DNA from: a virus
Strand: one strand, 5' to 3'
DNA length: 53,861 bases
Virus record (IMG/VR): IMGVR_UViG_3300008261_000101
Span: 1-53,861 of that record
Positions within the stretch are counted from its first letter, which is position 1, and every line of letters begins with the position of its first letter. A program made the translations under genes and the position numbers. Shown here piece after piece: positions 42,101 through 50,600 of this stretch. The notes under the pieces were generated by a model. It was not told the origin of the DNA. It searched no databases and worked only from the letters and a program-made list of their open reading frames with translations.

Positions 42101-44536
42101 GATGTTAGTATTTGGAATATCTGCATGATCAGTTGTAATTATACTGCTTACTGTAAATGTGTTTCTTAAGGTGCTTGAACCGACAGCTACCAATTCAACG
42201 CTAACAATAAGCTCTCGTTCAACTGGTTTCCAACTATACACATATGCACTATTATTGCCTGCTCCTGTTGTAGCAGCAATAGCTCTACCCGGTACAAATT
42301 CATAACTCTCTGCACCAGATTCTAGTATAAGTTTTTGATATGTCTGGTGACTCGAAGTAATGTCGTTAACAAAAAATTCTCTTGTGTTTGCCAAGAATTC
42401 GTGCGAACCTGTACTAGTTGATGTAATGTCAACGTTGAAATCTCCACTTTCATCAAATGTTAATGAAAATTCGTTTTCATTTATGACTTTAACATAATAT
42501 GTTTGTTCAGCATCTAATCCGCCTACTGGTGTATTTCCTACTGGATCGTAAATTACAGACTGTCCGTTAGTTAATCCGTGAGCTGTAGCACTAAAAATAT
42601 TTGTAGTAACATTTACGTCAGTGGATGCATCAAATGCAATTTCTACAGTAGCAACAGACTTATAATCATTGGTTATGTCCCCTTCGGAAGTAACGTCAAC
42701 TGCATCAGGTATAGAATTTGGATCGGATATAGCATCCTTAATTAAATCAAATTTCTCGTCAACAAATGCTCTTACAGTTGAATCTAAACTTGCTAAAACT
42801 GTTGCTGTGTAAACGCTTGCTTGTTCTAATGCTGCAATTGTTTGATCTTCTTGACCGCTTATAGTAGAGTTAGAACTATCTGCTAATCTTCCTGTATAAT
42901 AAGACAGTGCTGCCTGGCGAGTCAGTGTGTTTCCAGTACTCCATGTATCCCTTGCAACCGCATCTAATATAATTAATAATTCTGCATAAAAGGTTGCAGC
43001 ATTGTAAATGTATCCATCCCAAATACTTCCAGGAGTTGCACCGGCAATTTGAGCATCTATCCAGTCAATGGTATCTTGTGCAATGTACCCAGCATTTGAT
43101 TCTATCAAGTCATACGCAATTTTGTATTCTGGATTTCTAAATCTAATAACGAATTCGTTTACTGGTTCAGTTCTCCCGATACCAACAACTGTTAATGTTT
43201 GTGCACCAGATGACACACCAGTGGCTACAACAATCGATCTGTCAAATTCAAATGTCTTAGGTGAGAACCCTGATGATCTAAGGGCATAAAGACCAAAGTT
43301 AGTAGCAGAGTTAGTAATAGATACGTATCCGCCAGACTGCGCATAAATTCCGTTTAATAAGAAAATTTGGAAACACGAAACTATCTGTGCATAAGCATCG
43401 TTGGTTAAGCGCCAACCTGTGCCGCCGAAACTAATATGAGTAAATGCGTTTGCAACCATTGACTTACCTTGTTCCGGGGTCGGTCCTGCTACAGGATTTT
43501 CTGCTTCAATTTGTCTTGGTGGAGCGTTTGGAGTAGAAACTTTACTACCATCAATTTTAGCACCATTACCTCCTAAGAACGAAATAATAGAACAGTTTTG
43601 TATGTATGGCGACGATGTAATACTTGGACGTGTGGTCGGTAAGTTTGTGTACCCCACACGACTTGTTGTAGCATCGTCTGGATCGTCAAACGAAACTGCA
43701 TAGTCCCAAGTAAACTGAGGAACAAAGTTTACATCCACTTTATCTCTAAAAGTAAATTCACCAAAATAACATGCATTACGAACTCTTAACATATCAAGAT
43801 TTGCATTGGCAGGACGAATAAGACACCCTCTTAACCCGTCGCCCTTGATGACAACATTGTCAGGAACAATAATTGGATTCTGTTCGGTGTAATCCCCAAC
43901 AGCAACTTTGATGTTTATTCTGCGACCATTAACTGTACCATTTGAATTGTATACCAATCCTGATGCAATTTGACATGCTTTTTTAACAGTTCTAACAGGT
44001 AAGTTTAATCCGTCATTGGTGTCGTCACCCTTTTCTGCGCTTACATAAATCACGTTTCCGCCAAATGTATCGGCACTAGCAAAAAATAATTCTCCTACTC
44101 CGTTAACTCTTAGTAAATTTCCGTCAATTCCGTCATTAGGAGGTAAAACTAATGTATATCCAGCATCTAATGTGTTAGGTGCTTTAATCGAAACACCATT
44201 GTTTCCTGATGCGATTAACTCGTTAAACGTTAAGGTTGATGCATCTTCGATCTGTGTATTTTCTTGTAGTGAAATATAGGAAGCATTTACAGTTATCTTC
44301 TGAGAGCCATCAATCGTAATTGTCACTTCACCTGCAGAATCGCCTGGATCGCTAACTAAAATTTGACTGTTGTTTTCAAAAATTCGTTGTGTAAGATCTT
44401 GGATTGTGTTATCATCTCTTAATAAAAACACTTTACCGTCGGCTGTGTTAATAGCTAATTCGCCTGATTCTAGTTGTGAAATTGTAGGTTTCTTGCCAGC
44501 GACCGCACTACGCTTGTGGCGTATCTTTGTAGACAT
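33155..44536 (-). CDS. Giant tail-fibre/spike protein with C-terminal peptidase S74 chaperone (3793 aa)
   Basis: The N-terminal block KRSAVAGKKPTISQLESGEL, continuing AINTADGKVFL, is usual for marine phage fibres. Residues about 165-460 form a parallel beta-helix-like region; about 480-640 hold one helical LILDAVARD repeat. The middle is Thr/Ser/Asn-rich beta sequence with four TGA-[LV]-[VI]-[VI]-x-GG-x-G modules. Residues about 2850-2990 are YadA-head-like repeats (NVAVGYQAL, NVAIGSNAG). The last ~105 residues are a peptidase S74 domain: FSDVRVKDNI, GVIAQEV, VNYGAFAGAFIEA, then a coiled-coil helix. S74 domains help trimerise the fibre and cut themselves off at the Ser near their start. AGGAG precedes the ATG; a GATAAATA box is at 44610. 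Confidence 0.9.
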   Translation of the reverse strand: MSTKIRHKRSAVAGKKPTISQLESGELAINTADGKVFLLRDDNTIQDLTQRIFENNSQILVSDPGDSAGEVTITIDGSQKITVNASYISLQENTQIEDASTLTFNELIASGNNGVSIKAPNTLDAGYTLVLPPNDGIDGNLLRVNGVGELFFASADTFGGNVIYVSAEKGDDTNDGLNLPVRTVKKACQIASGLVYNSNGTVNGRRINIKVAVGDYTEQNPIIVPDNVVIKGDGLRGCLIRPANANLDMLRVRNACYFGEFTFRDKVDVNFVPQFTWDYAVSFDDPDDATTSRVGYTNLPTTRPSITSSPYIQNCSIISFLGGNGAKIDGSKVSTPNAPPRQIEAENPVAGPTPEQGKSMVANAFTHISFGGTGWRLTNDAYAQIVSCFQIFLLNGIYAQSGGYVSITNSATNFGLYALRSSGFSPKTFEFDRSIVVATGVSSGAQTLTVVGIGRTEPVNEFVIRFRNPEYKIAYDLIESNAGYIAQDTIDWIDAQIAGATPGSIWDGYIYNAATFYAELLIILDAVARDTWSTGNTLTRQAALSYYTGRLADSSNSTISGQEDQTIAALEQASVYTATVLASLDSTVRAFVDEKFDLIKDAISDPNSIPDAVDVTSEGDITNDYKSVATVEIAFDASTDVNVTTNIFSATAHGLTNGQSVIYDPVGNTPVGGLDAEQTYYVKVINENEFSLTFDESGDFNVDITSTSTGSHEFLANTREFFVNDITSSHQTYQKLILESGAESYEFVPGRAIAATTGAGNNSAYVYSWKPVERELIVSVELVAVGSSTLRNTFTVSSIITTDHADIPNTNIGINEVSNYAGLGTATFTIQSTVVGTSLTNLANLPEKQCWFHRPSIVNSSSHTWEYSGSGVDYNALPQNGGRTREEYEQYEELPGRVYTSGTNELGDFKVGTFITAYNRTGNITFRNKVQVDELDALRLTLSDIAIEEISTNVNLGDDELGGSSNSRLSTQLAIRSFLSNRLGGFIDKAVSTAAVPGAIVQLNTNGQLNPELIPATRQFTSTTTQGYLSRLLQVDEIPAVDLKAGDIATEEYEQVELTLPSGITVNDGDEISQPGIAGAVGYAKGNYGASLNLLVASVEGEWDSTDDSTGDPWDTGVSAPNLYVNNVDSGIKPSSKGTSSAIIDNFFLKSSNSSQYLILSNDDDYNFTSAAITFVSRSSNVATITTLTNHNLRVGNSVRVDASDHLYDENGIVLSIPTNTTFTIANTGANESIKAVTGYAYTLVTSADGNAQGAVTETRYGVCTNVDNTNFTPGFDYAPATGTYVWEMIPLTSVTGVGTGALADLTVTDACIVDVDIRRGGTGYAVGDLLSVNPNFDGVGLGHDFEIEITAIEKRAYVNIIGGELFVASTSSVDFVEDNDAPLTKQIIDLEDSISQNFLAGDVGAGGNVDYVNYRITITNHGYSNGDPVSYNTLGNVAIGGMINGEVYYAKSITANTIELYEDFSLVNKIEFLSTPANNNHNLTRYVVNIADNSITVVNHGFATGDAIKISIENDGSSVSALPDIASTEIVDGSRFFIGSVTTNSFTLHELRSDALASINGLVVGAKNITSTGVGHAIVILQNVQVNGVVNTSSRLKANWNSLAVTNIDASNIISGIVSPTRLAGSGTANSDTVLYGDSSYRVVVQNLIEANTTDNPITLTGSNISGEYYGDVSIGIANVDYDPGELYSTLGTARFLQSQFDVDTGASGQVFIKDGVVDAGTLDSLDSSYFLDPSNLTSNVPVNKGGTNLSAYSQGDIIYAQSTSTLNTLNIGRANNFLKSNGTTPEWSTALDLAEGLDVGSARLSSTSTGIGLVYNDNVTTLELGSAAETVKIGKSTATRNITSFIDNYDATSSTTVTVNLESFTAATDGITGNGDKEVPMASTSGILAGMLVTGSASIPANTTVSGVTTDYVYLSAETTGTISSSTTLTFTYTPFTLGIRAGDTINIASSTVSNLDGQWPVLGATFNATSFTIKTNANVTVSSSSPIAGTLTKDNTMLIRNRNVIFGSAEASSSTANATLKGESGIGTNIAGGAFTIQAGLGTGNATGGNFVVKTGEVGSSSAIEQTSTTRLTIDTSGLATFTGDVKVDDALTVDGNVTFNSTTGSTGYTSGALVVDGGVGIAENLYVNGTVNVTEANLGRIDFSPTAYSSRPSYQEGRLYYDSDFESLVLFSNNSNFDITLGEREFIRCRNSSGATINKGQPVYVTGVYIAGDAVFGRYPTVALADASDLNKIEVIGLAGHNIANGAEGYVIVSGYIDGIDTSNLTSGQKIHLGFDAPGTLVQTAPDYPNFPVDIGICLTSNASTGSIYIELRSHTVEKFRVTEGAYFDADVTVAGDLIVLGSQSSVKLNNLEVDSSFIYLNSGDTIGNDGTTFTGTGLDDATLVGHYQGTTTQTFYVRIDSVGGGTGGVDTFEWSLDNFSTTEATDIDVDTDPVALADGISVVWVSTTGHTLNDIWSGSASPVNVDVGVTGNRNTGTSGVGYTHLGFFFDVTDQKFKFFDEYDPAITGNINVADASFSLGTVVADAFEGNLTATSINVNGTATIGTLDVSGLGDIGGDFSVNTNKFTVTASSGNTSVAGTLGVTGESTLASATISDLTNNRIVIAGTGGIVEDDANFRFDGTNFDIGASGSEKFRVVVASGNTSVAGTLTVTGQTDLNGDINLGNATSDTITFVGRMDSNLEPSTNDARDLGTSSLAWKDLYLSESVNFKGATTENEIVFPTNLVDGLSITDGSNDFIVFTSTTGSNAIALKPDVNIDATTASSSTTTGALVVDGGVGIAGNVHSGGTFTGNGSGLTTLNASNISSGTISDSYLPTSQAGKTFTSDITVNSHKVGRGGGNSATNLAIAGGQAISTGTDNLVVGVGAMGAVVTGTDNVALGNTALALVTSSTHNTAIGNDALAQAAANAGYNVAVGAQSMQNTTGTVSDTATNNVAVGYQALAITTGKQNVAIGSNAGDSIALGSNNIVIGYNADASTSTTSNEITLGNGSITNFRIPGVTLTASTTTLTFGGTSGFSGVGTNLTALNATELTSGTVAGARLGGNQTMAGVKTFSDTTASSSTITGAVIIGGGLGVAGNIHLGGTITGNGSGLTTLNASNLSSGTVDGARLGGTQTMAGAKTFSDTTASSSHTTGAVIIGGGLGVAGNVYSNGIFNGNGSGLTTLNASQLTSGTVPSDRLTGTYAISVSGNAATATKWATARTITLGGDLSGSVSIDGSAAVTLTATIAADSVALGTDTTGNYVATVAAGTPGAETTSSGLTISATAGEGTAATIAHADTSTLTGAQGSAGIAAITLDGFGHVTAVTTATYLTSQSSDFGTVTVTDTDSGYTWAETGSAVADTTGDTLTLVSGSGINIDVAATSDAIRITNTDLGSSQNIFKNITLEQSDGTAIDTVVADSNNDTLYIRAGAVDSTNGIDLVADTVADRITISHSNTSGQNSLSNTGRTYIQSVTLDTYGHVTGLTTATETVVDTNTTYTAGTGLTLSGTTFNANVNATTQTVASNAVSATASRTYAVQVDGSDNLVVNVPWSDTDTNTDTLQSIATDSTNATRYITFVANTTGAQTGLVNTNFSINPSTQTLILSGANNATAGSSQLYLNGASGNRIDWNVNGVDLPAFTTRSAGTKLLLYPAIGAAAVDYAIGIGSSTLWHSVPTASATTYFRWYGGTTQAAVLTGDGTFTATGDVCAFSDVRVKDNIEVIADPLTKILSIRGVTFTRTDKEDTERRHMGVIAQEVEKYFPEVVHEGEDGIKSVNYGAFAGAFIEAFKEQQRQIDELRSMLQKVLDK
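33156..33470 (-). other. Peptidase S74 intramolecular chaperone domain
   Basis: Encodes the last ~105 residues of the fibre. FSDVRVKDNI supplies the expected Ser-Asp at the self-cleavage point; GVIAQEVEKYFPEVV and a C-terminal helix (EQQRQIDELRSML) follow. Confidence 0.85.
35034..35447 (-). repeat. Two 207-bp tandem repeats in the fibre gene
   Basis: Units at 35034-35240 and 35241-35447 encode 69-residue repeats of NGSGLTTLNAS, SGTV, GGTQTMAG and TGAVIIGGGLGVAGN segments. A diverged partial copy lies near 36125-36240. Fibre repeats of this type set the length of the shaft. Confidence 0.75.
35570..35990 (-). repeat. YadA-head-like repeat block in the fibre
   Basis: Encodes repeats of the form N-x-A-x-G-x-x-A/N-x-G-x-x-N-V-A-I-G, as in trimeric autotransporter adhesin heads. 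It probably forms a trimeric beta-roll contacting the host surface. Confidence 0.7.
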
Positions 44537-44609
44537 ATGTAACTCCTATATAGGTGTGGGTCAAAGCATTAAGCCGCCCGGATTTGAACGATATAAATCG
44601 CTACAAATA

Positions 44610-44617
44610 TATTTATC
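44610..44617 (-). promoter_or_regulatory. Late-promoter box GATAAATA before the S74 fibre gene
   Basis: Predicts a start at 44604 and a 67-nt leader with AGGAG before the ATG at 44536. The leader contains short A/T-rich inverted repeats (e.g. CGATTTATATCG, 44589-44600) whose role is unclear. Confidence 0.55.
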
Positions 44618-44639
44618 TTGGAGTTTAATAGTGGTACTT

Positions 44640-47600
44640 TTAGAATGTACCACCGTCTATTGTATCAGTCCAGACCGGAGTAGAATCAATGTTACTTGTG
44701 ACAGTTAGTATTTGATATGAAGTAGTAATGTCGCTTGCACCAGCAGCGGCAGTTACTTGTATCGGATTAGCAGTATCGCCATATAGTATTCCGTTTTCAG
44801 TAAATGTACTAGCACCTGTACCGCCGTATTGTACTGCTAAGTCATTATTAGTTAGTATTAATGATCCGTTAACAGTTAAATCTTCGTCAACTGTTAAGTC
44901 TTCGTTAACTGTTACACTTTGATCAAATGTAGTTAGTCCGCCGGTTTTACCTATATTAATTACAGTTGCATTTCCAAATGCATTAATTGTAGTTGGCGTT
45001 ACATTTAGTAAATTAAATGTACCAGCACTAGTTGTAATATCGCCGCCGTTTACAGCTAAGTCGCCAGTTATAGTTGCAACAGTTGAGCCTAGTTTAAACT
45101 TTTCTGTTAACGTTCCGTTTGTCATTGTTTTAAATGACATCTCAAAATATTCAGCCAAGTTAGTTACATTTGTTACAACTACATCTAAAATGCCGCCTAT
45201 TGTGAATATACTGGTGTCAGTTTCTAATTCAAACTTTAGTCCAGTACCGCTGTTTACAGTAGGCGTGCCAGACACACTATGATGTGCAAGTATAATTGGA
45301 TATACAATTGCATCGGCACTACTGTCTGGAGCATTTGATATGAATTTAATTTCCTCAGGAGATTCAATTGTGCTAGCTTTGATGATAATCTTGTCACTTG
45401 CATAATTGGTTAGCTGTAGTACTCCACTAGTGTTACCGCCAATGTATTGATTAACGTGTAGTTCTTTACCGATGCCAACTCCGCCAGTAACAGTTAGTGC
45501 ACCAGTATTATAAGCCGAACTTGCTGTAGTATTTTCTATTCTTACATCAACAGTATCGTCAATTCTTAAACGTGCTGTACTTAAATTCATACGCTCTATA
45601 CCATCGGTATAGAACATCAATTCGTTTTCGTTTGCAGCCGGAGAACTTTCAGCAATTATGTATGTATTGCCGTCGACATCTCGCACGCCGCCGAGACTAT
45701 TCCACGCAATACCGTCGTATCCTTCAAATTGTCCTACGTTGGTATTGAAACGAACTTGACCAGTAACAGAAGTCGGTCTTTCGGCTGTTGTACCAACTGG
45801 TAGTTGAATGCTAGCTACACTATCAAATATTGTTAGTTCGTTATTAACTGTTAACGTACCAGTTGCTGCGCCTATGTTTAAAGTAGTTGCTGCACCAAAT
45901 GCATTGACAGTAGTAGCAGTTGTATTTAATATGTTAAATGTACCAGCAGTTGTAGTAATGTCGCCACCGTTTACAGATAAGTCTCCGGTTACAGTTGCAT
46001 CTTGTACCACTGACAAGTTTGCCCCTACATTTAAATTCTTTTCAATACCTACTCCGCCCTGAACAATTACTGCACCGGTGTCTTTATCAGAACTATCAGT
46101 TTCGTTAAGTACTATTATATTAGGTACAGTGCCAAACTTGATCGATTCACTACTGTTAGTTGTATCAATTGCTACATAAGAATTAGTTGATTCTTTAATT
46201 TCAAATGCAACTGCAATGTTATCAGGAATGTTAAATTCTGCATCACCGGTAACAACCAGTGAGTCTACTGCGGCATTACCTAGGTCTATACTACCGTTAA
46301 TTGTTAAGTCGCCGTTAACACTTAAATTACCGCCAATTCCGACACCACCGGTAACAACCAATGCACCAGTTGAGTAAGTTGAAGAATTTGTTGTATTAAG
46401 TATATTGACAATAGGAGTTTCACCGAACGTAACATTTTCGGTACCGTTAACTGTGTCAATTGTAAAATAGTTAAATGATCCTTGATAGATACTAAACACG
46501 TCGGATGTATTGTCAGGAACACTGACATTTGCAATTCCTGTAATAGTTACGTCATCTTGAAATAAAGAAGTTCCTATTACTTCAAGGGTGTTATTAACAG
46601 TTGTTGTACCTATTAATGCACCGATATTAATGTCAGTAGCACCGCCGAACGCATTAACAGTTTGTGCGTTGTCGTTAATCAGGTTAAACGTTACTGCGGT
46701 ACTAGAAAGGTCTCCACCGTTAACTTGGATGTCAGTTTCAAATATTACATCATCTTCGACTGTGCCGCCTGTAATTTTATTCAAGTATCTATTTTCAACA
46801 TAGGAAATTACAGCAGTTTGTGTAGGAACAGTATAACTATCGGGTATACCCAAGCTCGATGTTAAGTCACCGTTTTCGCTTACTTCTCTTAATTCAACGC
46901 CAACTGGTATACCATCTCTTCTAAATGGTCCAATTGACGTAATACCACTTAAACTAATTTCGTTTGCATTAAGCGTAATTGCACCTGTTAGTGCGTTAAC
47001 TCTAAAGAAGTTACCAACTTTAAAGTTACCAATTTGATCGACTACACCTCCGGCAAACACTTTACCGTTGTTAGTTTCAACAAATTCATTTGCTGCTATA
47101 GGTACGCCACCGAAGAACGGTAACGCATTATATGTAATGCCTGCACCTACATATTCAAACGCATGTCCGGAAGTAGATATAGTACTCACGTTTTGTAAAC
47201 TTGATAGTGTGTTATCTAGTACAAATGTAACACCAGGGAACAATGATATAGTTGCAGTACCACCATATTCTTGATTTAACATTATAATTGTTTCATCAAC
47301 AATATCATCTGTGTTGGTTAAGATCAATTCTCGTTTTGCATTAATAGTAACATCAGCTAGTGTGCTGTAGCTGTGATTTACTTCTGTAGGTAATGACGTA
47401 TTTCCATTTTTAATAACTTCTGCTATTTTTTCTACTAGAATCCATATGTAGTTTGCTGAAATTGAACTCCCTGCAGAACTACCGATTACTTGAGTTTCTG
47501 TAACATCTTCGCTTGGAGTAATTGTATTGTTTAATGCTATTTCTTTTAATACAGTTGCAAGATGTTTATAAGAAAATTCCGAAACACCTGACTGATCGGC

Positions 47601-50600
47601 GGTGCCAACTATTGCATTTCCTAATACTGCACCATTGTAGTACGCTTCGGCAGCTCGTCGAGTTTGTTTATTGCCGCCGTAGGTCATGTCGTAAACCGCA
47701 GCATCGATTATATAGCTTACATCACGTTGACATTTTTGTACATTATAACTAAAGCCAATCAAGTTGTTAGTGATAAAATCAATTGTACCTTGCTGTATTA
47801 CTGAACTTTGAGCTAAAAGGTTAGTAGCTGCATTATCAACACTACTTGTATTCCAAGAGTAATCAGGATCAACTTCTTGAGGTGTCGAAACTAGCCCGTC
47901 ATTTATTGCATCTATAACAACATCAAACAACGTATTTGATGTATCGCTATGTGTTGATAACCCAAACCCTGGAGTTAATACTTGAGATTCAGTATTTCCT
48001 GGAGTTGGCGTTACAGCAATTCCTTCGATTACATCGGCTGCTACACCTTTTAAATGCTCATATGCAGCAGAAATTTCTTCTTCTTGTGTGGGTATCTGAA
48101 TAGTACCGTAGTTATAATATGCTCTAGCAGCAACTAAAATAGCTCTGTTACCGCTATATAATAAATCATGTGTCACTGCATCTATTAGTAATCCGGTGTC
48201 TCGTTCGAGAATAAGTTCGTCGTATGTAAGACCGTCTAGAGTGGAATTAATGTAAGAAATAACACCCGACTGAAGTGTTGATTTTTGTGTTTGTAACGAT
48301 ATTCTTGCATTTGCATATTCAGAAGATACCCAGCTAAAGTCTGGTAAAACTTGAGCAGGTAGTGTATCGATATCTTCGATTACATTTGCAAAATCTTCAG
48401 TTAGTTCAACTACTCTGTCTACCTCTGTACTACTTGCTGCTATGCTGCCTAAATCTTGTAGTTCACTATTTCCTGCTTGTGGAGTTACAGGTATACCTTG
48501 AATAATATCTCCTAGTATGTTTGTTAAATAATTAAACGCTGCAACCGTTTCTGCTTGTTCAGCAGAAACAACACTTGTTGTTCCATTCCAATACGACTGT
48601 GCTGCAATCCTTGTTGCATAATTGCCTCCATACATTATGTCGTGGCTTAACGCATCTACAAATAATTTTACGTTCATATTAAAATTAGTAGTGTTGAAAG
48701 TCAACAACGGATATGTGTTTTGTACATATTCTACTAGATCTGCACCTATAAAATCTCTGTTATTTTGCAGTTGTTCTTTTGCATTGATTTGATCTGTTGG
48801 TACGCCGGATTCGTCCCATATTAAATGATCTGCTGCTAATGTTGTGCCTTCGGTTCCATTAACAATAATATCTATTATTTCGTCAAATCCTGCATTTGAT
48901 CTTAATAATGCATTAGCTGAACTTGCAAGTAAAGTTCCTACTAACGATTTTAAATGTGTAATAGCTGAAACTGTCTCAACAACATCACCATCAATCTTTG
49001 GCTGTGCAGTCGATATTTGATATGACAACCCAGCAGCAACTGAGTTATAGTTTGTTCCTAGTGCAACATCAAGACTTACTGCATCTATTATAAGACCAAA
49101 GTTAAGTGAATATTGTTCACTATCGTATATAAAATAGTTGTCATTGATCCATGCTATAGTTTCTGCAATCAAGAAATCTCGGTTATCTTGTAATTGTCTT
49201 GACGCATCTCTTAGTTCTGTACTAGCACTAGGAGGATAGTTAAATGTTTTTCCTTCGCTTGGAAGATCTTCGTACTCGATAACACTTAACAAATCGTCAA
49301 ATCTATCTCCGACTGCGGTCGATACAACAGAACTTGATATTGTTGCAGCCTGAGCTAAACGCTTGGTTTCTCTTAATGCTAAAATAGTAGCAGGCAATTG
49401 ATTAGCGTCTACTACTGAAGCGGTTGCTCGTTTATAAGCTAGTCCGGCAGTTATGCTATTATAATTTGTATTTAATCTTACGTCTCGAGCAACTGCATCT
49501 AGAATTAATGCTACATCTCGTTTGCACTTTGTTCTGTCGTATGTAAAATCTGGATAATTGTCAATTATAAAGTCAGAAATTTCAGTTACTGCGGTAGACT
49601 TATTTGCAAAAATTTGTCTTGATGCATTTTGTATTTGTGAAGTTGCCCAAGTTATTTCTGGATAACTTGCTGTAGGTAATCCGCTTATAGTAGAGTTATC
49701 AATAACATCGATAAAGATTTGTACCAAATTAAATATTTCGTCAACTTCTGATCCTGTAGCACTATCGTTACTAGTATCTTGAGTCAGTGGGTTTGCTGGA
49801 GTTTTTTCAATTAAGTTGCCTAAAATGATTTGTCCTACAACATACTGTAAATGTTGGTATGCTTCAACTGTTGGTTCAATTTCATTTGCGTTTACTGGTT
49901 GAATACCGGTTTCTATAAAGTATGCATTAGATGCGTTTCTTGTCGCAGTGTTGCCTTTGTAAAGTATGTCATAAGACAATGCATCAATAATATAACCTAC
50001 ATCTCTATAAAATTTATCGCTGTCGTATGATAATGTTGGATGATTGGCTGTAGTCCATTCTAAAATTTCTTCTTGTATAAATTCTCTATTTGCTCGTAGA
50101 TGATTTTTAGCATTTATTCTACTAGTTAATCCACTGGTAGGATTTGGATATTGTATATCATTTGCACTTGAGCTATCGCCGGCACCAATTAATTCGATTA
50201 TTTCGTTAAAAGCAGTATTGCTTCTAGTATTTGCAGTAGGGCTTGCAACAACTGCACTATATCCGGCAACAATTGATTTTAATTCGGTAAATGCAGCTAA
50301 TGTTTGAGTAATTTGTCTTGCTTTAATTTCTGAAGAGTAACTTCTTTGATATGTTAATCCAGTTGTTACAGCATTATAGTTTGTTCCTAACGCTACATCA
50401 TATGCAACACTTTCCATTGCTAGTCTTACATCTCGATCAAAGTTATCTTGATTGTAAGATAGGTATGTAAATTGTTCTGCAATATATTTTGTTATTTCGT
50501 CAATAATAAACTCTCTGTTGGCAAGAATATTGTCTTTAGATGATATTGTGCCACTTGACAATGTCGGTAAATCGTTGTATACTACATCTGGTGCAGCACT

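Noticed and set aside
44560-44605. tRNA-like T-loop (TTCAAATCC) upstream of the S74 fibre gene
   Set aside because: The flanking bases cannot form a five-base T-stem, and no matching acceptor or anticodon arm is present.
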